A stretch of 64,000 nt of DNA from Chelativorans sp. AA-79 (GTDB taxonomy: Bacteria; Pseudomonadota; Alphaproteobacteria; Rhizobiales; Rhizobiaceae), in the NCBI RefSeq assembly GCF_029457495.1, contig NZ_CP120361.1, positions 5,098,001 to 5,162,000 of the forward strand, given 5' to 3'. Below are positions 42,077-53,061 of the stretch, piece after piece (position 1 is the stretch's first letter; each line of letters starts with the position of its first letter). The translations under genes were made by a program, and so were the position numbers. Under the pieces are notes generated by a model, which saw only the letters and a program-made list of their open reading frames with translations, was not told the origin of the DNA and did not search any database.

Positions 42077-42139
42077 TCGCGAAACCACGCCCTCGAAAGG
42101 GCGCGGCGCTGAAGCCCTTTCTCCTCCCAGGGCAGCAGC

Positions 42140-42173
42140 AGACCGTCCCGGCTCCGGCCGGGACGGTCTTTTT
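42140..42173 (+). terminator. Intrinsic terminator
   Basis: AGACCGTCCCGGC and GCCGGGACGGTCT form a perfect 13-bp stem around TCCG, followed by TTTTTG. It ends the transcript of the small secreted protein gene. Confidence 0.92.
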
Positions 42174-42244
42174 GTCGTGCACGGCTTTGCGGAGCCCTCA
42201 CTCTGCGCTAAAGCCGCTCGACCACCTTTGTCGAGATCCTCCGA

Positions 42245-44245
42245 ATGCATGATGGGCCGCGCGACACCGTTCTACTCGGCATCGATACCGGAGGAACCTA
42301 CACCGATGCCGTGCTCTACAGTGAAAGAGCGGGTCTCGTGGCCAAGGCGAAGGCGCTGACCACGCGACACGATCTGGCCGAAGGAATCGCGGCGGCGGCC
42401 GACGCCGTTCTTGCCCGGACGCAACCGGCACGGGTTGGGCTCGTCTCCATGTCCACTACGCTCGCCACCAACGCCGTGGTGGAAGGACAGGGCGGCCGTG
42501 TCGGCCTCGTCATGATCGGGTTTGCCGAAGCCGATCTGGAGCGCGACGGCCTTCGTACCGCGCTCGGCCAGGATCCCCTGCTCCTCCTCCAGGGCGGTCA
42601 CGATGTGCATGGCAATGAAACACCGCTTGACCTCACCCCCCTTGGGCCCTGGATCGACGCCGTCGCCCCGACTGTGACCGCCATAGCCGTCTGCGGCTAC
42701 TTTGCGGTGCGCAATCCGGCGCACGAGATGGCCGTTTGCGACCTCATCCGCGCCCGGACCGGTCTTCCGGTCACCGCGAGCCATGAGCTTTCTGCGAAAC
42801 TCGGCGGCCCCCGCCGGGCACTCACGACCCTACTCAACTCACGCCTGATCTCCCTCATCGAACGGTTGATTGCGGCGACGGCCAGCTTCCTCGAAAAGCG
42901 GGGAATCGAGGCGCCGCTGATGGTCGTGCGCGGTGACGGCGCTCTGATCTCCGCTTCGCTGGCCCGGATGCGCCCAATCGAGACCATCCTTTCCGGCCCG
43001 GCGGCAAGCCTGGTCGGAGCACGTCACCTGACCGGCCTCGACGATGCCATCATATCCGACATCGGTGGTACGACGACGGACATCGCCCTGCTCACCAATG
43101 GCCGACCGCGATTAGATCCCGAAGGTGCGATGGTGGGGGGCTGGCGCACCATGGTGGAAGCCGTGGCCATGCGTACCTACGGTCTCGGGGGCGATTCGGA
43201 AGTGGCGCTGGAGGACGGCACGCTGGAGCCGCGGCTCCGCCTCGGTCCGCGGAGGCTCATACCGCTTTCCCTGGCGGAGACGCTCTTTCCGGGATTCGTG
43301 AAACCAGAGCTTGAGAGGCAGTTGCGCCGTGCTCAGGGCGGACGGCTGGACGGTCGTTTCGCCTATTTGACCGGATTACCGGAGCGCTTCGCCGCCGGGC
43401 TCAGCGAGAACGAGGAGAAGCTTTTTCGGCGCTTTTCCGCAACGCCGCAGCCACTGGATCGCGTCATCGGCTCCAATATCGAATTTGCGATACTGCAGCG
43501 CTTGGTCTCCCGCGGATTGGCCCAGATAAGCGGCTTCACCCCGTCGGACGCCGCCCACGTCACGGGGCTTCAGGCGACCTGGGACCCAGAGGCCGCCAGA
43601 CTGGGAGCGGAGCTCTTCGCACGCCGCCGCGATGGCCGTGGACGCCCGCTTGCAGGCAGTGCCGGCGCGATCAGCGAAAGTGTTCTGCGATGCCTGACGC
43701 GGCGCTCGGCTGAAGCCATATTGGAGACTGCATTCGCGGAAGACGACACCGGTTTTTCGCCGGCCAATCCTCTGGTTCAGCGCGCGCTCGACGGGACGCG
43801 TAGCGTGGTGGATCTGTCGCTTTCTCTCGACCGACCGGTGATCGGCCTCGGCGCCTCTGCCCGACTGCATTATGCCGGTCTGGAACGGTTTCTCTCGAGC
43901 GAGTGCGTGCTGCCCGACAACCTGGATGTGGCAAATGCCATCGGCGCGATTGCCGGTCAGGTGCAGGTGACGGTGCATGTCGACGTGACGCAACCGCGTG
44001 AAGGCCTGTTCCGTGTAAGCGCAGGCGCAGAGACCCGCGATTTTCGCGAAGAGGGGGAAGCGCTTGCCTTCGCGGAGGAACAGGGACGCATGCTGGCGAC
44101 AGCGCGAGCGGCGGAAGCGGGCGCGGAAACCGCCGAAGTGACGACGACGCGGACCCTGCGAACGGCTGACATCGACGGCCAGCGGCTTTTCCTGGAAGCG
44201 ACGGTGACTGCAGTCGCCGCCGGCAGACCGCGTATCGCCGCATGA
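42245..44245 (+). CDS. Hydantoinase/oxoprolinase family protein
   Basis: A 666-residue protein of the HyuA/OplA family (ATP-dependent hydrolysis of hydantoins or 5-oxoproline). The actin-like ATPase fold shows in LLGIDTGGTYTDAVLY (phosphate 1, residues about 10-25), MSTTLATNAVVEGQGGRVGLV (N-terminal hydant_A_N), and AIISDIGGTTTDIALL (residues about 262-277). It is encoded alone, without the HyuB-type partner usually needed for hydantoinase activity, so the substrate is uncertain; stand-alone copies of this type are frequent in rhizobia. Start at 42245 has only a weak ribosome binding site. Confidence 0.87.
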   Translation: MHDGPRDTVLLGIDTGGTYTDAVLYSERAGLVAKAKALTTRHDLAEGIAAAADAVLARTQPARVGLVSMSTTLATNAVVEGQGGRVGLVMIGFAEADLERDGLRTALGQDPLLLLQGGHDVHGNETPLDLTPLGPWIDAVAPTVTAIAVCGYFAVRNPAHEMAVCDLIRARTGLPVTASHELSAKLGGPRRALTTLLNSRLISLIERLIAATASFLEKRGIEAPLMVVRGDGALISASLARMRPIETILSGPAASLVGARHLTGLDDAIISDIGGTTTDIALLTNGRPRLDPEGAMVGGWRTMVEAVAMRTYGLGGDSEVALEDGTLEPRLRLGPRRLIPLSLAETLFPGFVKPELERQLRRAQGGRLDGRFAYLTGLPERFAAGLSENEEKLFRRFSATPQPLDRVIGSNIEFAILQRLVSRGLAQISGFTPSDAAHVTGLQATWDPEAARLGAELFARRRDGRGRPLAGSAGAISESVLRCLTRRSAEAILETAFAEDDTGFSPANPLVQRALDGTRSVVDLSLSLDRPVIGLGASARLHYAGLERFLSSECVLPDNLDVANAIGAIAGQVQVTVHVDVTQPREGLFRVSAGAETRDFREEGEALAFAEEQGRMLATARAAEAGAETAEVTTTRTLRTADIDGQRLFLEATVTAVAAGRPRIAA

Positions 44246-44306
44246 GCGATTGACCCCGCACGCCGGCCATGGTCAAACGCCGCAGTGACAAACACCGAGG
44301 TGTCTC

Positions 44307-46487
44307 ATGACCGATCGCGTCGAGATCAATGGGCTCAAGATTGCCCGCGGGCTGCACGATTTTGCAGTGAGTGAAGCGCTGCCGGGAACGGGTGTCGATG
44401 CGGAAACGTTCTGGCGCGCGCTCTCCGAGATGGTGCACGCGCTTTCGCCGCGCAACCGGGCGCTTCTCGCCAAACGCGACGCGCTGCAGGAACAGATCGA
44501 CGCCTGGCATCGCGAGCACGGTGCACCGAGCGATCTTTCCGCCTACGAGACCTTCCTGCGACAGGTCGGCTACCTCCTTCCGGAGGGGCCGGATTTCAAG
44601 GTCAGTACATCCGATGTCGATCCTGAAATTGCGGAGATAGCCGGCCCTCAGCTCGTCGTGCCGGTGATGAACGCGCGCTACGCGCTCAACGCGGCCAATG
44701 CCCGCTGGGGCTCCCTCTACGACGCGCTCTACGGCACCGACGTCATTCCCGACGCAGACGGGGCGGAGCGCGGCAAGGGCTACAACCCCAAGCGCGGCGA
44801 GAAGGTGATCGCCTGGGCGAAGGCGTTTCTCGACGAAGCCGTACCGCTCGATGGAGCGAAATGGGCGGAGGTGACCGGGATCGAGGCCGGGAAGGAACTA
44901 CGGCTCTCGACCGGCAGCGATGCTGTTGCTTTGAAGCGGCCAGCCCAGTATGCCGGCCACGCCGAAGGCGAAGGCGACTGGCGGCACGTCCTGCTCGTCA
45001 ACAACGGCCTCGGTATCGAGATTCTTATCAACAGCGACTACGGCCCCGGAAAGACCGACCCGGCGGGCATTGCCGGCGTCAACGTCGAAGCGGCGCTGAC
45101 GACGATCATGGACTGCGAGGACTCGGTGGCCGCCGTCGATGCCGAGGACAAGGTGCTCGTCTACCGCAACTGGCTCGGCCTGATGAAGGGCGACCTGGAA
45201 GAAACTTTCGAGAAGGGCGGCGAGACGGTCACGCGCAAGCTCTACGGTGACTTCACCTACACCGCGCCGGACGGCTCGCCCTTCCCGGTCAAGTGCCGCT
45301 CGCTGATGCTTGTGCGCAATGTCGGGCACCTGATGACCAATCCGGCGATCCTCGACCGTGACGGCAACGAGGTGCCCGAGGGCATCATGGACGCCATGTT
45401 CACGGCCATGATCGCGCTGCACGACATCGGCCCCCAGGGGCGGCGCATGAACAGCCGCACCGGCTCCATGTATGTGGTGAAGCCCAAGATGCACGGGCCG
45501 GAGGAAGTGGCCTTCGCCGTCGAGCTCTTCGGCCGGGTGGAGGATGGGCTGGGCATGAAGCCCAACACCATCAAGATGGGCATCATGGACGAGGAGCGGC
45601 GCACGACCGTCAATCTCAAGGAATGCATCCGCGCGGCTTCCGAGCGCGTGGTGTTCATCAATACGGGCTTCCTCGACCGTACCGGCGACGAGATCCACAC
45701 CTCCATGGAAGCGGGCCCGATGATCCGCAAGGGAGACATGAAGCAATCCACCTGGATCGCGGCCTACGAAAACTGGAACGTGGACGTCGGGCTCGAATGC
45801 GGGCTTTCCGGCCGGGCGCAGATCGGTAAGGGCATGTGGGCCATGCCTGAGCTGATGGCCGCCATGCTGGAGCAGAAGATCGGCCATCCGAAGGCCGGCG
45901 CCAATACCGCCTGGGTGCCCTCGCCCACGGCCGCCACGCTGCATGCGACGCACTACCACAAGGTTGACGTCAAGGCCGTACAAGAGAGCCTGAAATCCCG
46001 CCCGCGCGCGAAGCTCGCCGACATCCTGTCCGTTCCCGTCGCCACGCGGCCCAACTGGTCGCCCGAGGAAATCAAGCAGGAGCTCGACAACAACGCGCAG
46101 GGCATCCTCGGTTACGTGGTACGCTGGATCGACCAGGGCGTCGGCTGCTCCAAGGTGCCTGATATCGACAATATCGGCCTGATGGAGGACCGCGCCACGC
46201 TGCGCATATCCTCCCAGCACATCGCCAACTGGCTGCATCACGGCGTCGTCACGCGCGAGCAGGTGATGGAAACCATGAGGCGCATGGCCGAGGTGGTGGA
46301 CCGGCAGAACGCTGCCGATCCGGATTACGAGCCCATGGCGCCGAATTTCGAGAGGTCCGTAGCCTTCCAAGCGGCCTGCGATCTCGTCTTCAAGGGCCGC
46401 GAACAGCCGAACGGCTATACCGAGCCGGTCCTGCATGCGCGGCGGCTCGAGAAAAAGGCACTGGACAGGGGCCGATGCTGCGGCTGA
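44307..46487 (+). CDS. glcB: Malate synthase G
   Basis: A 726-residue malate synthase of the G type, which condenses glyoxylate with acetyl-CoA in the glyoxylate bypass. Diagnostic segments: [37 protein letters not shown] with the catalytic region, [33 protein letters not shown] and [18 protein letters not shown]. The size and the G-specific alpha/beta insertion distinguish it from the shorter A type. It overlaps the following GNAT gene by 13 bases. Confidence 0.97.
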   Translation: MTDRVEINGLKIARGLHDFAVSEALPGTGVDAETFWRALSEMVHALSPRNRALLAKRDALQEQIDAWHREHGAPSDLSAYETFLRQVGYLLPEGPDFKVSTSDVDPEIAEIAGPQLVVPVMNARYALNAANARWGSLYDALYGTDVIPDADGAERGKGYNPKRGEKVIAWAKAFLDEAVPLDGAKWAEVTGIEAGKELRLSTGSDAVALKRPAQYAGHAEGEGDWRHVLLVNNGLGIEILINSDYGPGKTDPAGIAGVNVEAALTTIMDCEDSVAAVDAEDKVLVYRNWLGLMKGDLEETFEKGGETVTRKLYGDFTYTAPDGSPFPVKCRSLMLVRNVGHLMTNPAILDRDGNEVPEGIMDAMFTAMIALHDIGPQGRRMNSRTGSMYVVKPKMHGPEEVAFAVELFGRVEDGLGMKPNTIKMGIMDEERRTTVNLKECIRAASERVVFINTGFLDRTGDEIHTSMEAGPMIRKGDMKQSTWIAAYENWNVDVGLECGLSGRAQIGKGMWAMPELMAAMLEQKIGHPKAGANTAWVPSPTAATLHATHYHKVDVKAVQESLKSRPRAKLADILSVPVATRPNWSPEEIKQELDNNAQGILGYVVRWIDQGVGCSKVPDIDNIGLMEDRATLRISSQHIANWLHHGVVTREQVMETMRRMAEVVDRQNAADPDYEPMAPNFERSVAFQAACDLVFKGREQPNGYTEPVLHARRLEKKALDRGRCCG

Positions 46488-46936
46488 GACCCCCACGAGC
46501 TGACGAAGGTCCGGCGCTGACGGCGCTGTGCCTGCGCTCGAAGGCCTCGCACGGCTATGACCAGACCTTTATGGAAGCATGCCGAAAGGAATTGACCGTG
46601 GACCCGTCGAGGCCCGATATCGCCGTGGCAGAGATCGACGGGCTCCGCGTAGGAATGGCCGAGATATCGGTGGCCGGCGACGAAGCCGAACTGGAAAAGA
46701 TCTTCGTGGAACCCGCCTGTTACGAAAAGGGGGCCGGGCGGATGCTATTCGACTGGGCAAGGACGGAAGCGGCGAAACGCGGCGCGCGTGTGCTGACATT
46801 CGATGCCGACCCCGGCGCCGTGGCCTTTTACGAGAAGATGGGCGCCCTGATCATTGGCCGGTCACCATCGGGCTCGATCCCCGGTCGCATGCTGCCGCGC
46901 CTACGGCTGCGCCTCAACGAGGCAGCGGACGCCTGA
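46475..46936 (+). CDS. GNAT-family N-acetyltransferase
   Basis: A 153-residue acetyltransferase. The GNAT core is visible: [19 protein letters not shown] (strands 2-3), [22 protein letters not shown] (strand 4 to helix 3 with the acetyl-CoA loop, here YEKGAG in place of Q/RxxGxG/A) and [15 protein letters not shown] (helix 4). It starts inside the end of glcB, suggesting coupled translation. Substrate unknown. Confidence 0.85.
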   Translation: MLRLRPPRADEGPALTALCLRSKASHGYDQTFMEACRKELTVDPSRPDIAVAEIDGLRVGMAEISVAGDEAELEKIFVEPACYEKGAGRMLFDWARTEAAKRGARVLTFDADPGAVAFYEKMGALIIGRSPSGSIPGRMLPRLRLRLNEAADA

Positions 46937-46953
46937 AGCCGGACGTGAAGCTC

Positions 46954-47631
46954 ATGAACATCCTCGCCATCGATACCGCCGCTTCGCTTTGTGCCGCCTG
47001 TGTCTATGACGCCGGCGCGGGGGCGGAGAAGGGCCGCGCGGTGCTCGATCTCGGCAAGGGCCACGCCGAGCACATCATGGCCGTGATCGGGGAAGTATTG
47101 GAGAAAGCCAGCCTTTCCTATGCGGCCATCGATGCCATTGCGGTTTCCATCGGACCCGGCTCCTTCACCGGGGTGCGTGTGGGCGTCTCCGCCGCGCGTG
47201 GGCTCGCGCTGGCATTGAAAATTAGCGCCGTCGGGGTGACGACGTTGGAAGCGATTGCGGCCGAAACACGCGAGGCCTTCCCCGGCCGCCCTGTGCTTTG
47301 CGCGATCGGGCGCGCAGATTCCCTCGCGATGATGCAATTCGATGCCGCGGGCCAGTGTGTGGGCGGCCCCCGGCTCGCCTCTCCTGACGACCTCGTGCAG
47401 ATTGCGAAGGAGCACGCGTCCGTGCTCGCAGGCGATGCGGCGGAACGTGTTTCCCAGATGGCCGCCGGAGGCTTTGATATCGGGCCGCGCGCCACGACTG
47501 CGGATATTCGTTTCTACGCCCGCATTGCCGCCGAACGGCCGGCGACAGGGGAGAAGCCCAAGCCGCTTTACCTGCGTCCACCCGATGCCAGGCCGCAAAC
47601 GGTCTTTGCCCTGCCGCTGAACGGACGATAA
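46954..47631 (+). CDS. tsaB: tRNA t6A biosynthesis protein TsaB
   Basis: A 225-residue ASKHA-fold protein that scaffolds TsaD/TsaE in making N6-threonylcarbamoyladenosine at tRNA position 37. The start MNILAIDTAASLCAACVYD, the helix KGHAEHIMAVIGEVLE and the most conserved motif SIGPGSFTGVRVGVSAARGLA (in pieces; residues about 65-85) define it. The C-terminus KPLYLRPPDA is also typical. Its stop overlaps the rimI start (TAATG), the usual pairing in alphaproteobacteria. Confidence 0.95.
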   Translation: MNILAIDTAASLCAACVYDAGAGAEKGRAVLDLGKGHAEHIMAVIGEVLEKASLSYAAIDAIAVSIGPGSFTGVRVGVSAARGLALALKISAVGVTTLEAIAAETREAFPGRPVLCAIGRADSLAMMQFDAAGQCVGGPRLASPDDLVQIAKEHASVLAGDAAERVSQMAAGGFDIGPRATTADIRFYARIAAERPATGEKPKPLYLRPPDARPQTVFALPLNGR

Positions 47632-48122
47632 TGGCGCTATCCCTTTCCCGCCTCCTGCGCAGAAGTTTCGCGGTGCGTCCGTTGGAGATCGCCGACAGCC
47701 TTGCGCTCGCGGCGCTGCACGAAGAGGATTTCGTGCGGCCATGGACCGACGGCGAATTCGAATCGCTTCTGTCCCAGGAAACCGTGTTTGGTTTCGCTGC
47801 GATCGAGGAGGGAGCGGGAGCGAGGCCCTGCGGCTTTGTGCTTGCAAGGCGCGCCGCCGGCGAAGCGGAGATCCTCACGCTCACCGTCTCCCGTGCTTTG
47901 CGCCGGCGCGGCATCGGCCGGATGCTGATGGACGCGATCCTGCGCACCCTGCACGCCGAGCGTGCCGAGGCGCTGTTCCTGGAGGTGGACGAGAGCAACA
48001 TGCCGGCCATCGCGCTCTATCGGCGCCTCGGCTTCCGTCAGGTAGGGCGCAGGCCGGACTACTACAGGGACGCCTTCGCCCACCGCTCCAGTGCGTTGGT
48101 GATGCGACGAGACCTTCGGTAG
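47631..48122 (+). CDS. rimI: Ribosomal protein S18-alanine N-acetyltransferase RimI
   Basis: A 163-residue GNAT enzyme of the RimI type. It has FGFAAIEEGAGARPCGFVLARRAAGEAEILTLTV (in pieces), the acetyl-CoA loop RALRRRGIGRMLMDAIL (RRRGIG, residues about 91-105), FLEVDESNMPAIALYRRLGF and RPDYYRDAFAHRSSALVM, all close to the family. RimI modifies the N-terminus of S18 and possibly other proteins. It directly follows tsaB with overlapping stop and start. Confidence 0.93.
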   Translation: MALSLSRLLRRSFAVRPLEIADSLALAALHEEDFVRPWTDGEFESLLSQETVFGFAAIEEGAGARPCGFVLARRAAGEAEILTLTVSRALRRRGIGRMLMDAILRTLHAERAEALFLEVDESNMPAIALYRRLGFRQVGRRPDYYRDAFAHRSSALVMRRDLR

Positions 48123-48149
48123 CTGGAACAGACGGGGGAGTTCAGGAAA

Positions 48150-48938
48150 GTGCTCGCCAAAGTCCGGCTGATCGGCAAGGTCCTGCTCATTGCAGTCTAC
48201 ACGCTGCCTCTTATCCTGTTCCAGGAAGTGGCATTGCGCACGGGTTGGTGGAGCGACCGCAGCGCGCCGCGGCTCTGGCACAGGCTCACGCTGAAAGTGC
48301 TGGGCATCTCCGTACGGCTAACCGGGTTGCCGGCGACGGAGCGCCCGCTGCTCATCGTCTCCAACCACGTGTCCTGGACGGATATCCTCGTGCTCGGTTC
48401 GATTACGGGCGTTCATTTCGTCGCGAAATCAGAGATGCGGGGCTGGCCTGTGCTGGGCACATTCGCCCGGCTGCAGCGCTCCGTGTTCGTAGAACGGGAA
48501 CGCAAGCGCGCCACTCCGGAGCAGGCACGCGAACTCGCTGAGAGGCTTTCGAGTGGCGATCCCATGGTGCTCTTCGCGGAAGGGACGACGGGCGACGGCA
48601 ACCGTGTGCTGCCCTTCAAGAGCACCCTTTTCGGCGCGGCCAAGCTTGCGCTCGAAAGCATGCAAGAGGGGCGCGTTCTTGTGCAGCCGGTGGCGATCGC
48701 CTATCTGCGCCGGAATGGACTGCCGCTCGATCGGCGGGAGCGTGGGTCGCTCGCTTGGATCGGCAACATGGATTTCGTGCCGCATCTTCTGGCACTGCTT
48801 GGCCAGAAGGCCATTGATGTGGAGGTTCGGTTCGGCGAGCCCATCCCATTCTCGGCCGATGGGGATCGAAAGGCGGTTGCGCTCAACACCGAAAGGCGGG
48901 TGCGGCAAATGCTCGTCGTCGCGCTTCGGCAACGCTGA
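48150..48938 (+). CDS. plsC: 1-acyl-sn-glycerol-3-phosphate acyltransferase
   Basis: A 262-residue membrane-associated acyltransferase that makes phosphatidic acid. One N-terminal helix (VLLIAVYTLPLILF), then the acyltransferase motifs: IVSNHVSWTDIL (NHxxxxD, residues about 70-81), VFVERERKRA, LFAEGTTGDGN (EGTT) and VLVQPVAIAYL. Start is a GTG at 48150 with GGGGGAG upstream. It sits between rimI and miaB, as in other rhizobia. Confidence 0.9.
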   Translation: MLAKVRLIGKVLLIAVYTLPLILFQEVALRTGWWSDRSAPRLWHRLTLKVLGISVRLTGLPATERPLLIVSNHVSWTDILVLGSITGVHFVAKSEMRGWPVLGTFARLQRSVFVERERKRATPEQARELAERLSSGDPMVLFAEGTTGDGNRVLPFKSTLFGAAKLALESMQEGRVLVQPVAIAYLRRNGLPLDRRERGSLAWIGNMDFVPHLLALLGQKAIDVEVRFGEPIPFSADGDRKAVALNTERRVRQMLVVALRQR

Positions 48939-48989
48939 GGCGCAAGATTCGTCTGTTGTTCGACGCCGAAAGACGCTAGTTACGCCATC

Positions 48990-50444
48990 ATGGAACAGAA
49001 TTTGTCAACGGATCGTTCGGCCATCCCGTCCTCCCGTCCGGAAGGGGCTTCGCACACGGGCAAAAAGGTGTTCGTGAAAACCTATGGCTGCCAGATGAAC
49101 GTCTATGACTCCCAGCGCATGGCCGATGCGTTGGCGGCAGACGGCTATCGTCCGACAGACATCATGGAAGATGCGGATCTGGTGCTCCTCAACACCTGCC
49201 ATATCCGCGAAAAGGCAGCGGAGAAGGTCTATTCCGAGCTCGGCCGCATACGCGTCCTCAAGGATGAACGCGCGAAGCAGGGCCGAGAGACGGTGATCGG
49301 GGTGGCCGGTTGCGTCGCCCAGGCCGAAGGGCGTGAGATCCTGCGCCGCGCGCCGGTGGTCGATCTCGTTATAGGACCGCAAACCTATCACCGTCTCCCC
49401 TCGGTGGTGAAGCGGGCGAAGACCGGCGAAAAGATCGTCGAGACCGAATACGCCATCGAGGACAAGTTCGAGCACCTGCCAGCACCCGGACGGAAATCCG
49501 TGCGCAGCCGAGGCGTGACCGCCTTCCTCACCGTGCAGGAGGGTTGCGACAAGTTCTGTACCTTCTGCGTCGTGCCGTATACGCGCGGCGCGGAGGTTTC
49601 GCGACCCGTGACACAGATTGTTGCGGAAGCAGAGCGGCTCGCGGAAGCCGGCGTGCGCGAGGTCACTCTTCTCGGGCAAAACGTCAATGCCTGGCATGGC
49701 GAAGGGCCGGGCGGCAACGAATGGGGTCTCGCCCGCCTGCTCCTCCGGCTGGCCGAGATCCCCGGCCTCGACCGGTTACGCTACACGACTAGCCATCCGC
49801 GCGACATGGACGATGATCTCATCGCCGCCCATCGGGATCTCGACAAGCTGATGCCTTACCTGCACCTTCCGGTGCAGACGGGCTCCGACCGGATCTTGAA
49901 GGCGATGAATCGCAAACACAGCGCGGCCGATTACCTGCGCCTGATCGAGCGCATCCGCGCCGCGAAGCCGGACATTGCCATGTCCGGCGATTTCATCGTT
50001 GGCTTTCCGGGCGAGACGGACGAAGATTTCGAGGATACGATGCGCATTGTGCGCGACGTAAACTATGCTCAGGCCTTCTCCTTCAAATATTCGTCCCGGC
50101 CGGGAACGCCGGGTGCGGAGATGCAGGACCAAGTGCCGGAAAAGGTGAAGGATGAGAGGCTGCAGCGGCTGCAGGCGCTTTTGGCGGAACAGCAGCATGC
50201 CTTCGCCAAGAGCCTCGTGGGCGGGGAGATCGATCTGTTGATCGAGAAGCCGGGACGTCAGGCGGGCCAATTCGTTGGCCGCTCCCCCTGGCTGCAGCCC
50301 GTGATTGTTGATGAAAGGGCCGGCCGAATCGGCGACATTGTCCGTGTGCGGATCACGCGTGCGGGCAGCCACAGCCTGTTTTGCGAGCCAATGCGGAACT
50401 TGAACGCGGACCCGATGGGGGCTGCAAAGGGGGAAAGCGTTTGA
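48990..50444 (+). CDS. miaB: tRNA-2-methylthio-N6-dimethylallyladenosine synthase MiaB
   Basis: A 484-residue radical-SAM methylthiotransferase. N-terminal domain with three cysteines ([40 protein letters not shown]), radical-SAM domain with CDKFCTFC near residue 187, and a TRAM domain at the C-terminus (residues about 405-465). It modifies A37 of tRNAs reading UNN codons. The N-terminus is about 25 residues longer than in E. coli. The stop overlaps the TTG start of phoH. Confidence 0.96.
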   Translation: MEQNLSTDRSAIPSSRPEGASHTGKKVFVKTYGCQMNVYDSQRMADALAADGYRPTDIMEDADLVLLNTCHIREKAAEKVYSELGRIRVLKDERAKQGRETVIGVAGCVAQAEGREILRRAPVVDLVIGPQTYHRLPSVVKRAKTGEKIVETEYAIEDKFEHLPAPGRKSVRSRGVTAFLTVQEGCDKFCTFCVVPYTRGAEVSRPVTQIVAEAERLAEAGVREVTLLGQNVNAWHGEGPGGNEWGLARLLLRLAEIPGLDRLRYTTSHPRDMDDDLIAAHRDLDKLMPYLHLPVQTGSDRILKAMNRKHSAADYLRLIERIRAAKPDIAMSGDFIVGFPGETDEDFEDTMRIVRDVNYAQAFSFKYSSRPGTPGAEMQDQVPEKVKDERLQRLQALLAEQQHAFAKSLVGGEIDLLIEKPGRQAGQFVGRSPWLQPVIVDERAGRIGDIVRVRITRAGSHSLFCEPMRNLNADPMGAAKGESV

Positions 50445-51481
50445 ACGCCGGTACGGAGCTGAAGAACACGCCCTCCGGGGCGTCCGATATGGCGCATATC
50501 GTGCTCACTTTCGACAACAACAAGCTCGCCGGCGCGCTTTATGGCCCGTTCGACGAAAATCTCGCCCGCATCGAGCAGAAGCTCGGGGTCGATGTCCGCT
50601 CAAAGGGTAACCGGCTTTCCATCAAGGGCGAGTCGACGGCGGCCGAGCAGGCACGCCGCGCACTCGACTATCTCTACGGGCTCGTGCAGAGCGGGACGGA
50701 ACTTTCGGCTTCCGAGGTAGACGGCGCCGTGCGTCTTGCCCAGGCGGCGGACGACCAGCTGAGCCTGCCCACGCTGGAGAGCAAGGGAAAGCTTGCTGCG
50801 GCGCAAATCTCGACACGCAAGCGCACGGTCCATGCGCGCTCCGCCAACCAGGACGCCTATATGCGTGCGCTGGAGCGTTCCGAGCTCGTTTTCGGCATCG
50901 GCCCAGCGGGCACGGGAAAGACCTTCCTGGCGGTCGCCTACGCGGCGATGCTGCTTGAGCGCGGCATGGTGGACCGCATCGTGCTCTCGCGCCCCGCCGT
51001 CGAGGCGGGCGAACGGCTCGGCTTTCTGCCCGGCGATATGCGCGAAAAGGTCGATCCCTATCTGCGCCCGCTTTACGACGCGCTCTATGACATGATGCCG
51101 GCAGACAAGGTGGAGCGCGCTCTCGCCGCGGACGTGATCGAGATCGCGCCGCTCGCCTTCATGCGCGGACGCACGCTCTCAAACGCCGTGGTGATCCTGG
51201 ACGAGGCGCAGAACACCACGCCCATGCAGATGAAGATGTTCCTGACGCGCCTAGGCGAGAACGGGCGCATGATCGTCACCGGCGATCCCAGCCAGATCGA
51301 CCTGCCGCCCAACACGAAGTCCGGACTCGTGGAGGCGCTCGACATTCTCCGGGACGTGCCGGGGATCGTGACCGTCCGTTTCAACGAGAAGGACGTGGTA
51401 CGCCATGCGCTGGTGGCGGCGATCGTCGATGCCTATGATCGGAAGACTGGCGGCCCGAAAAGATCGGCCACGGGCGAGTGA
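50441..51481 (+). CDS. phoH: PhoH-like ATPase
   Basis: A 346-residue PhoH family P-loop protein. N-terminal KH-like part ([27 protein letters not shown]), Walker A in [19 protein letters not shown] near residue 150, Walker B in [25 protein letters not shown] (in pieces) and GDPSQIDLP. The TTG at 50441 overlaps the miaB stop and has AAGGGGGA upstream; an ATG at 50489 would give a shorter form. PhoH and YbeY are regularly neighbours and are thought to act together in RNA metabolism. Confidence 0.92.
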   Translation: MNAGTELKNTPSGASDMAHIVLTFDNNKLAGALYGPFDENLARIEQKLGVDVRSKGNRLSIKGESTAAEQARRALDYLYGLVQSGTELSASEVDGAVRLAQAADDQLSLPTLESKGKLAAAQISTRKRTVHARSANQDAYMRALERSELVFGIGPAGTGKTFLAVAYAAMLLERGMVDRIVLSRPAVEAGERLGFLPGDMREKVDPYLRPLYDALYDMMPADKVERALAADVIEIAPLAFMRGRTLSNAVVILDEAQNTTPMQMKMFLTRLGENGRMIVTGDPSQIDLPPNTKSGLVEALDILRDVPGIVTVRFNEKDVVRHALVAAIVDAYDRKTGGPKRSATGE

Positions 51482-51972
51482 TGGCCGCGGGTGCGGGGGG
51501 TTCTCGGGCCATCGCCGTCGATTGTGCCGTCGAGACGCCAGGTTGGCCGCCGGAAGAGGTGCTGCAGCAGATTGCGGAACGTGCGATTGCGGCGGCTGCG
51601 GCCCGGATAGGCCGGACGGGCGACGAAACACTGACGATCCTTTTCACAGACGATGCCGAGATGCGGGCGCTCAATGCCCGTTTCCGCGGCAAGGACAAGC
51701 CGACCAATGTTCTTTCCTTCCCGGCAATCGGGGGCACGGCCCCTCCGGGAACGCCGCGTCATCTGGGCGACATCGCACTGGGCTATGAAAAGGTGACGGG
51801 CGAGGCGCGGGCCGAAGGTAAGCTGCTCGAGCATCATCTCGCGCATCTCGTCGTCCATGGCTATCTGCACCTTCTGGGCTATGACCACGAAATGCCGGAA
51901 GAGGCGGAGGAGATGGAGCAGCTTGAAAGGGAAATCCTGGAAAGCCTTGCCATTGGCGATCCCTACGCCTAA
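51481..51972 (+). CDS. ybeY: Endoribonuclease YbeY
   Basis: A 163-residue metallo-RNase for 16S rRNA 3' processing and ribosome quality control. It has TILFTDDAEMRALNARFRGKDKPTNVLSFP (in pieces) and the zinc motif HLVVHGYLHLLGYDHEMPEE with the three histidines of HGxLHLxGYDH near residue 125. ATG at 51481 overlaps the phoH stop; a GTG three bases earlier is possible. CorC follows after 27 bases. Confidence 0.95.
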   Translation: MAAGAGGSRAIAVDCAVETPGWPPEEVLQQIAERAIAAAAARIGRTGDETLTILFTDDAEMRALNARFRGKDKPTNVLSFPAIGGTAPPGTPRHLGDIALGYEKVTGEARAEGKLLEHHLAHLVVHGYLHLLGYDHEMPEEAEEMEQLEREILESLAIGDPYA

Positions 51973-51999
51973 CTTTGCTGTAGCAACGACTGAAAGACG

Positions 52000-53061
52000 A
52001 TGACTGAAGCTACCATGATCGCCCCCGGCGGTGTGCCGGAGAGCGCAGCTGTTTCCCCCGAGGAGGGGGAAGAGGGCTCTAGTAAACCTCCGCGACGCCA
52101 CAAAAGCCGCCCCTCGCTGCTCACTCGGATTGCGGGCTTTTTCCGCACACGCGGCAATTCCACCCTGCAGAACGATCTGGCCGAGGCTTTTGCGGAACAC
52201 ACGACCGACGCCGCACCGCTTTCGCTGGGCGAGCGTGCGATGGTCGACAACATCCTGCGGCTGCGAGAACTCCGGGTGGAGGACGTGATGGTGCCGCGCG
52301 CCGACATTGAGGCAGTGGAACTATCCACCACACTTGGGGATCTTCTCAACCAGTTCGAGCGCGGCGCGCACTCGCGCATGCCCGTTTATGTGGAAAGCCT
52401 CGACGATCCGCGCGGCATGGTGCACATCCGTGATGTGGTGGCCCACCTGATCCGGGCGGCGAGGCAGAAGAACGGCCGCAGCCGCAAGCCTTTGCCCGCC
52501 AATCCGCAACTTTCGCTTGGCAATGTCGATCTCAATCGCACGATCGGCGATCTCGATATCATACGCCCCCTCCTCTTCGTTCCGCCCTCGATGCTCGCCT
52601 CGGACCTCATGGCGCGCATGCAGGCGGCCCGAATACAGATGGCGCTCGTCATCGACGAATATGGCGGAACGGATGGACTCGTCTCACTCGAAGACATCGT
52701 CGAGATGGTTATCGGCGATATCGAGGACGAGCACGACGAAGACGAACCAATGATCGAGAAGGCCGGCGACGGTATCTTCCTGGTCGATGCGCGCGCGGAG
52801 ATCGAGGACGTCGCCGAGGCGATCGGCGACGGCTTCCGCGCTGGCGAGCATGCGGAGGACGTGGACACCATCGGGGGCATGATCTTCAATGCGCTCGGCC
52901 GTGTGCCGGCGCGCGGCGAAGTGGTGCAGGCGATCCCGGGTTTCGAGTTCCACGTGCTCGACGCCGACCCGCGCCGTGTCAAAAGAGTGCGCATCGTGCA
53001 AGGCCGGACGGCCGAACGCCGCCGTCGTATCATCAGATCGCCGGAAATCCCCGGCGTTTAA
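52000..53061 (+). CDS. corC: CorC/HlyC-type CBS-domain protein
   Basis: A 353-residue cytoplasmic protein (YbeX type) with two CBS domains (RVEDVMVPRADIEAVELS..., residues about 85-140; FVPPSMLASDLMARMQAARIQMALVIDEYGGTDGLVSLEDIVE in pieces) and a C-terminal transporter-associated domain (GDGIFLVDARAEIEDV...IPGFEFHVLDADPRRVKRVRI). Genes of this type accompany ybeY and are linked to magnesium or ribosome homeostasis. The region immediately downstream, where lnt is usual, has no gene here. Confidence 0.93.
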   Translation: MTEATMIAPGGVPESAAVSPEEGEEGSSKPPRRHKSRPSLLTRIAGFFRTRGNSTLQNDLAEAFAEHTTDAAPLSLGERAMVDNILRLRELRVEDVMVPRADIEAVELSTTLGDLLNQFERGAHSRMPVYVESLDDPRGMVHIRDVVAHLIRAARQKNGRSRKPLPANPQLSLGNVDLNRTIGDLDIIRPLLFVPPSMLASDLMARMQAARIQMALVIDEYGGTDGLVSLEDIVEMVIGDIEDEHDEDEPMIEKAGDGIFLVDARAEIEDVAEAIGDGFRAGEHAEDVDTIGGMIFNALGRVPARGEVVQAIPGFEFHVLDADPRRVKRVRIVQGRTAERRRRIIRSPEIPGV